A stretch of 64,000 nt of DNA from Geosiphon pyriformis (lineage: Eukaryota; Glomeromycota; Glomeromycetes; Archaeosporales; Geosiphonaceae): positions 453,087 through 517,086 of the forward strand of contig JAAOMT010000096.1 of the NCBI GenBank assembly GCA_016748015.1. The letters are read 5' to 3'. A program made the position numbers and the translations under genes. Shown piece by piece: positions 57,701-64,000 of the stretch. The notes below the pieces were generated by a model that was given only the letters and a program-made list of their open reading frames with translations, did not search any database and had not been told where the DNA came from. Position 1 is the first letter of the stretch. Each line of letters begins with the position of its first letter.

Positions 57701-58731
57701 TCGGAAGCTTTTAATGCGCTAGCTGTGGGGGGTTGATGGATTTCTTTGGTTGACGTCTTGAGTGAAGTTACTTCCTCCCTCGCCAAATCTCCTTTCCCTC
57801 CTTTCCACCATTGCCCTTGCAGGCCCTTTCACTTTCCTTTAATTTCTTACTTTTTTCTGTCTTTCTCTTTTTCAAAGTAGCAAAAACACCCAACTTTTTT
57901 AACTGCTCTTCTGAGTTTTGAACTCGACTTTCGTTCTCCTTATTTTTTTTTCTGCTAAAAAGCTGCTGCCTGCAAATATTTCTTTAATATTTGCGCAATC
58001 TGTAAAAGTAGTCTTCTCATAAAAGGGATACTATTCACCTCATCTCTTCAAGTTTTTTGATATTCTTGTTGCTATTTTTTCCTACTCCTCATAATATTCC
58101 CTTCGCAGTCTGGTGTCTTTTATCCCGACTACTCTGTCCAATATCTCTCAAACAGCTTACAAAGGTACCCTTTTGTAAAGGTAAGCTTTATCAAAATTAA
58201 TATAATCTAGTGCTTAAGAGCATATCTTGGAGCTTTAGAATTTGAGGTTTTTGAAAAAGAATTTCCTTTGAAGTATATGCTTCCTTATGGGTCCTGAAGT
58301 AACGTTTACTATTATTGCGTAATTGGATAGAAATTGAAACAGCATAGACTCTTAAACTAATGATCAAGCTACCAATAGGCTTGCTGCGTTTAATGTTTGT
58401 TTTGATTTTTTATATCACATATTATGATATCACCCAACAAGTTACTATACAAGTGAATAAAAATACTAATAATAATTCTTCTCTTTTCTTCTCTATACAT
58501 GGTTCTTTCCCAAATCAACTTCTTGCCATCAAAACTATCAAACTTGTCATCTATTGTCCGAATATATAAACTCAAAATTTTTATAAATTTCACGGTACTT
58601 TTATTATTCGATGATAAAAAGGTCACACCTCGCAAATAAAGTCGAGTTTCCACAACTGGGTCGAATTTCTTGGAAATTATTTGTCGCTCTCTTTTTCTTC
58701 TTTGTTTTTAAAAAAAAAGTCATCATCAATC
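57700..58731 (+). promoter_or_regulatory. Promoter and 5' UTR region of the homeobox gene
   Basis: Pyrimidine-rich tracts at 57,770-58,170 precede the gene. A good splice donor AAG|GTAAGC at 58,181 and a pyrimidine tract ending in AG at 58,718-58,719 suggest a 5' UTR intron ending a few bases before the start codon. No TATA box could be assigned with confidence. Confidence 0.4.
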
Positions 58732-61231
58732 ATGACCGATTATATGTTAGCCGAAAGGCCAAGCAAAAGAGCCTACCTTGGTTCCCAGTCCAGTTTCTAT
58801 GACAATGATGAACAATTCTTTGCTGCGGCTGATCCAGTTTACACATCAGTTCTTGGAATGTCCAATACATCTTCATCTATCATGCCTGATCTACAATCTG
58901 GCTCATGCGGTGGCGACAAGGAGGGCACCGCTAGGGAACTTTCGAGTTCTGGAAACTCGCTCAACCATTCAATCTCCAATCGTCCAGAGGCTCTTGATGA
59001 TGCCAAAATTGCAATCAATAAGGGCACTGATGCAAGCACAGACGTCCCCATAAACGATAGCTGCAAGGCTGAGCCAAGCAACCACAAGGAGATTGCCGAA
59101 TTAAACGGTAATAAAATTGGTAAATCTATTTCTTCCAAATCTCCGTCATCCACGTCCTCCCAACAGCAGCCGATTACCTCACCACCACCACCACCTACAC
59201 CCACAAATAACAAAAAGCGCACACGCGCTACCCCCGAACAGCTAGCAATTTTGGAAGAGACCTTCAAAACAAACACTTCTCCAAATAGCAAAGTTCGTGA
59301 AGCTTTGGCAGAAAAAGTGAACATGTCTGAACGTTCAATTCAAATTTGGTTCCAAAATCGTCGTGCAAAGATGAAGGCAATGCAGAAACGTGTTCATATG
59401 CTTCATGAAGAAACGATGAAAGCTCAATTCCTTGCCTGTATGCCTGGATATGGTCATAATTTGTATCCTTTCCGTATGCCGATGCATCATGCGCAACGGA
59501 TTGCACTTCCACGTTCCTACAGTGCTAATGATATTGTTCCAGGTTTGAATAATGTTGCAATTGCTCCTGGTATGAGAACTGCTCATTCAACGGCAGGTCT
59601 CGGGATTTCAATGCCGCAAGCTCCTCAAGGTTTCTGGGCTTCAGGACCAATGACGGCACCAATTCCTCAAATGAACCCTTCTGATCATAACATGATGAGT
59701 GGTTTTCCTTTTTCAGCCAATCAGCAATCGAGATACCCTATCTCACCCAGCGCTAGCCCAAATTCTAATGGAATGACCCCTCCTCAAACTTTGCGTCTTG
59801 TCGTAGACCCTTCAAATCCCACCGGTGGGATTCCAATCAAAGTGAACGGTATGTTTGTTGCATAAATCCTTAAATATTATTAAATCAAAATTTTAATCTC
59901 ATAATTAAATCAATTGATCCAAATTCTTCCGTATAGATCACCAAGTATCCCTCTCAAACTCTCAGACTCAACAGTTCACCCCACCTCAAGAATTCATGAC
60001 CCCAAATTTCAACAATGATTCTATCTCTGTGTTACAATGTGAAACGCTAACCATCGGTAGCTGGCGTCGGATCTCGACAACTCCAACAGACCTCTTGTGC
60101 TATTATACTCTTCCATCAAAGATGTTCACATATCATATCACCAATAATAATCGTCATTTCAAAATGGAGTTTCCATTAACTGAGATCACCGCCATCGAAT
60201 TCCAACCCATCGATAATCTTTATAGTCAAATTGCCGTCGAGGTTAGAGATCCGCCAAATTTCTTTATGGAAGGATCTCATGGTCAATGGGCCATGTGTAC
60301 CGATTTCACTGAGGATAAACAAGCCACTCGTCATATGAGGCATGTAATGAAAGGCCGTACCGATTCATTGAAAAAACAATTGATCAAATTCATGCAAGAT
60401 GATCCTCAAATTGCTAAGGTCGTGTCCCTCCACGACTCTGCCAATGATATCAAGCATGAAATTGACATGGCTATGATGTGCAATGGTGATGATCAACATC
60501 CTACTAGTGAAGAACAGAATGCTCCACGCCGCTCATCTTTCCCAAGCGGTTCGATCGCCGAAAATTTGCGATTTGGAGAAGATTCCGGATCCCTCTCGGA
60601 TAGAGAAGTTGACATTAGAAATGCTGAGATTATGAGACAGCATTTTCGAACTCGTCGTTCAGCTTCGGTGCCCTTATCACCCTCTGATGAGTTTTCCGAC
60701 CATTCCGCTTCTGCTTTGAATAACGCAAATTCAGTCATAGGGGAAAACGCATCTTCTCTCCAAATTAATACTTCAGTCGCTTTTCTCGATTTATTCAAAG
60801 GTCACATGAACAATGTTGATAGCTCCCCTGACTTCTATTCATCGCCAATGGAACTTAACTCATCTTCCCCATCTACACCACTTGACGCTTATGATCATTC
60901 TCCTGATCTTATTCATACATCACCATTATTGGAACAAGATCCTTTTGTAACCTTATCACAACATAACCTTACCAATTTGTCAATCGAAACGACAACTAAT
61001 TCTTTATTCTCTGATGAACTTGCCGCCGCTTTGAGTGCCACCAATGGTTTACCTAGCGTAACTAATGAGGATTTTGCCAGTATGTTTATCGGTGTTAGTT
61101 CTGGTCACTCATCGGATGGTAGTGAATTTTTGAATTTTGGTGATTCTCTCGGTAATGGTGATAATCTTTCAAGTTCTAATCATGGCCTCGGCTTGGATTC
61201 CTGGGTTAGTGGAGATGTTGCCTATTGTTAA
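58732..61231 (+). CDS. Homeodomain transcription factor (two exons)
   Basis: Exon 1 is 58,732-59,848; an 88-bp intron (GTATGT...TATAG, 59,849-59,936) follows; exon 2 is 59,937-61,231. Joining restores one frame of 804 codons (803 aa). The ATG at 58,732 has A at -3; an upstream TTG extension is in frame but unlikely. A Ser/Pro/Gln-rich N-terminus leads to a homeodomain at residues about 159-218 (basic N-K-K-R-T-R, recognition helix I-Q-I-W-F-Q-N-R-R-A-K-M-K at 203-215). Residues about 405-534 form a conserved-looking second domain (I-G-S-W-R-R-I, F-K-M-E-F-P, Q-L-I-K-F-M-Q) that I recall following the homeobox in fungal Hoy1/Pah1/Phx1-type regulators. The C-terminus is Ser/Asp-rich, activation-like. 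It should be nuclear and DNA-binding; target genes cannot be inferred. Confidence 0.9.
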
Positions 61232-61379
61232 TAATGGCGCGTGCACCTGTTAAACATTGACCTTCCGTAATTTCATCGCTCACGTGACAAATTCATCTCC
61301 AAATTCAAAACATGTCAAATCACAACTCATCGCCTCTGAGCAAGTGAACTGTTAAGCTTAATCTAGTATATAAGGTTGA

Positions 61380-61385
61380 AATAAA
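61380..61385 (+). terminator. Possible polyadenylation signal
   Basis: AATAAA about 150 nt after the homeobox gene stop codon. Confidence 0.35.
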
Positions 61386-62380
61386 GAAGTTTTTTATGAA
61401 ACTTAAGTTTGAGATAAGGATACTACTTTCTAATATATTGATCACAGGGGATCGCAAATTCGTTCGCTTTTTTAATACTTCAAAAACGACAATTATTTGA
61501 GTTGAGGTTTCCTTTATGATTTTCGCATTTATTTGAAACTCTTCCATTGTGTTTTCTGTTGGTGGTGGTTTAGCCCGCCGGTTTGGTGCATTTTTAGAAT
61601 CAAACACCAAAAGAACCACAATAACTAACCTCTCCCTTTTTCACCCCATTTTCTCCATTCCCCTTCATTTATGTTTTATGGCATTCCCCTTTTACGTTAC
61701 CCTTCAAAAACAAACACCTTCTTTTATTCTTACCTACTCACTTTCATTCTCTCTTGCACCTACTTTCAATCAAGTATTGGAAAATTAAATAACACTTTTC
61801 TTGATGAAAATCAACAGATTTTTTATAAAATAATTATTCCTTTTAAATCACAATCTACAAAAAGAAAGTGAGTGGGGAAAGAATATTTATATTTCCAAAA
61901 AACAAAATAAAAAAAGCGGAAAACGAAATAACATAATAGCAAGTCCCGATGGCAAGTGCCAATATCAACAAACAATAATATAATGGCCGGACGTTATCAT
62001 TATTGAAATATGGGCGTTTTCACTGTCTGCCTACTTTTTGAAAATACACAACGGCTTGCAGAGAAAAAGGCTGCAATGATTTTTTATCTATTTGCTCTTC
62101 GGCAATCGAATTTTCTTTTTGGATATCATCCCTTCGACTGAAATTCACCAACCAATTCATCCAGAGAAGAAAAATAAAATACCACATTTACATATATCTG
62201 CAAGATTAATGGGTGTCAATTTATGCGTCCTGGGCGAAGACCTCGAATACACCGAATTTCCAAAATATTAAAAGGAAATGAAAATTCCCCATGTTCATCC
62301 TTTTACGGCTTGCACACAGCTCATAAGTTGTGCACACTTGGGATCAGGACAAAGGTGGTCAAGTCTCGCTCTTTGAAATA
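61386..62380. other. Intergenic, no gene recognised
   Basis: Mixed-composition DNA downstream of the homeobox gene. Short frames on both strands at 61,320-61,871 lack ATG starts or motifs. Pyrimidine-rich tract at about 61,625-61,770. Confidence 0.4.
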
Positions 62381-62388
62381 TTTTATTA

Positions 62389-63027
62389 TTAAAACTTGAT
62401 AACATCATACTCTCCAAAGATCTGCTGAACATTTTTGCGATAAGCCGTTGAATTTTCAAGACACCACTCTGATAAGCAACTGGAATTTGATGTGTTGACC
62501 GTTGTGTAAAGTTCGAAGAGACCAGTAGAAAGTTTTATTTCGCTCGTTCTTTTGTTGGTTTTACGTTTCAAATTTCGCGTCCAAAAAAATTACCTGTTAT
62601 CCTCACCCAATTATAAAATTTGAAAAACCCACAAAAAATACTCATAGAAATTCAAAAATCAAATACATTTTTTCTTTGACAAAAATCAAAAAAAGCCAAA
62701 CCAACCAAAATGCCAGCCAAGCCGGCGCGGTTCCGAACTTTGATTATTCAAAAATGTTGCCATATTCTTATGTGTACCCGAGTCCAGAGAATACCACTTG
62801 CTGCATCGATCCACGTATTCCTCATCATCATCAATAACCTATTGTGTAAATCCACCACCTTCTGGAACGCGTCGCCAGGAACCCTTAAAATAAGGGCAAA
62901 GCAATTCGATTCTTAGCAGAATTTCTTGGTCGACGTGAACACATAAATATGTTTTTATATCTGGGATAAAACGTTTGTGTTTCAGTCGTCTGCAGGACCT
63001 GTGTTTGCACCATGGCCTGAATTTCAC
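62389..63027 (-). other. Possible exons of an unrecognised minus-strand gene
   Basis: Three stretches look more protein-like than chance: 62,389-62,571 (ends Y-D-V-I-K-F-stop and is followed by AATAAA on the minus strand), about 62,690-62,836 (frame V-I-D-D-D-E-E-Y-V-D-R-C) and 62,839-63,027. Adjacent AG/GT dinucleotides could be splice sites, but no consistent exon chain could be built. The plus-strand frame at 62,710-62,916 competes. No family recognised. Confidence 0.25.
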
Positions 63028-64000
63028 TTATACTAAATGTGTGATATATTTTCTCTTCCTTCCATGTATTTATTTTATTGGATCTTTTTTTACATTCACA
63101 TACCGTACATTCCCCTCACACAAATATCGCTTTCTTTGTTTATTATTATTTTTCAGGTTTTTCTACATATCATCATCAATCAATCATATAACCCCTTTGT
63201 GTTCTGTAAATAATGTGAAGTTTTCCTCCCCGACACTTTTTTTTCTTTTTGTGAAGATATATATGGCAATTTTTAATAAAAAATTAACATATACTTAAGA
63301 TGCCACGTTTCCATCTAAATTTCATTGATCATAAAGCAACCTTTCGGCTGAAAGGCCATGAGGGAACAGGTACTGTATGACAAACTGTTAATCTTGTAGC
63401 AGCTTAAAGCTTTCGACACTGCTCCATATGAAAAAATTTAACACTTATAAATTCTCGAGTAAAGGTAATTGCTCTGAGGTATTGGCACACTAAACCAATA
63501 CTCGGTTTGGGTAATTTATCTCATATTAAAAAGCTCTGGTTACCAGTAGGCCTTTAATTAATAGATTGACAGCTTTTGAGAATTATACTCGATCTAGACA
63601 TTTGTTAACTTTGTGAAGTTTCTCAAGGACATTGCAGATGGTATAAATCTTGTAATAAAACCTTTTACCAATCTGATAAATTGCATGTCAAAGGATCGGT
63701 ACTTTTTTTTGGATAGACGTTTAGGAATGGATAGCGAAAAAGCGAAATTATTCATTATATAGGTATGAATCTAGTATCTAATAACCTGATGTTTGATAAC
63801 TGAAGCCATTATAGCATCCCTACAGAAAAACGTCTAGATTCAGATGAAATGCTCCCTGACCAGATTCATTAATATGATTGTTTCCCACGTCCAATTATGA
63901 AATGTCTTGAAGTGTTCATAGAGAAACCTTTTTGATGGGCTGAGATGCTTGAAATAGAGCTATATGGAAACTAGAAAATGATGATAAATTAATTTTCAAA
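63028..64000. other. Intergenic, no feature recognised
   Basis: T-rich stretches to about 63,260, then ordinary sequence. No ORF with a domain, tRNA or repeat element was seen. Confidence 0.4.

Noticed and set aside
58839-59324. 161-codon minus-strand frame opposite the homeobox exon
   Set aside because: It is antisense to the homeodomain coding sequence and has no independent support.

Overview
The window looks like a repeat-rich nuclear contig of a fungus. An intron-bearing fungal-type homeobox gene, the very AT-rich repeats, and LINE and Ty3/gypsy families that I recall as abundant in arbuscular mycorrhizal fungi (Gigaspora/Rhizophagus type) suggest Glomeromycotina. That assignment is inference from memory; nothing here is a species marker.

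Layout. 1-1.2 kb is AT-rich with no recognisable gene. 1.2-4.25 kb is the truncated 5' end (LTR plus gag) of a minus-strand Ty3/gypsy element, E1. 4.25-9.38 kb is a decayed plus-strand LINE (end of ORF1, then endonuclease, RT, RNase H and C-terminal region). From about 10.3 to 52.7 kb lies one resolvable nest. A single minus-strand LINE is cut into four pieces (10.3-14.93, 39.73-40.09, 49.96-50.39 and 51.80-52.7 kb) by three insertions: gypsy element E2 (14,927-39,730), gypsy element E3 (40,091-49,961) and a 1.4-kb solo LTR (50,393-51,802). E2 is itself broken by a 971-bp solo LTR (18,629-19,599) and by two head-to-tail minus-strand gypsy elements, A and B, that share one LTR (23,934-38,617). 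Most junctions carry a 4-bp target-site duplication, and the LINE reading frame resumes across the insertions.

The gypsy elements fall into two recognisable architectures plus the E1 fragment. E2/E3 encode gag, protease, a cysteine-rich segment, a trimeric-type dUTPase, RT and RNase H in one frame, with integrase as a separate ORF and (in E3) a third ORF of unknown function. A/B encode gag, then pol through a perfect T TTA AAC -1 frameshift site, then their own third ORF. None is intact. Damage is dominated by C-to-T/G-to-A transitions: the two 982-bp LTRs of E3 differ at 57 positions by my count, all transitions.

From about 53.4 kb to the end, composition changes to ordinary, CpG-containing host DNA. 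The one confident host gene is a two-exon homeodomain transcription factor at 58,732-61,231 (803 aa). Its flanks contain only weak ORFs, some of which may be exons of unrecognised genes.
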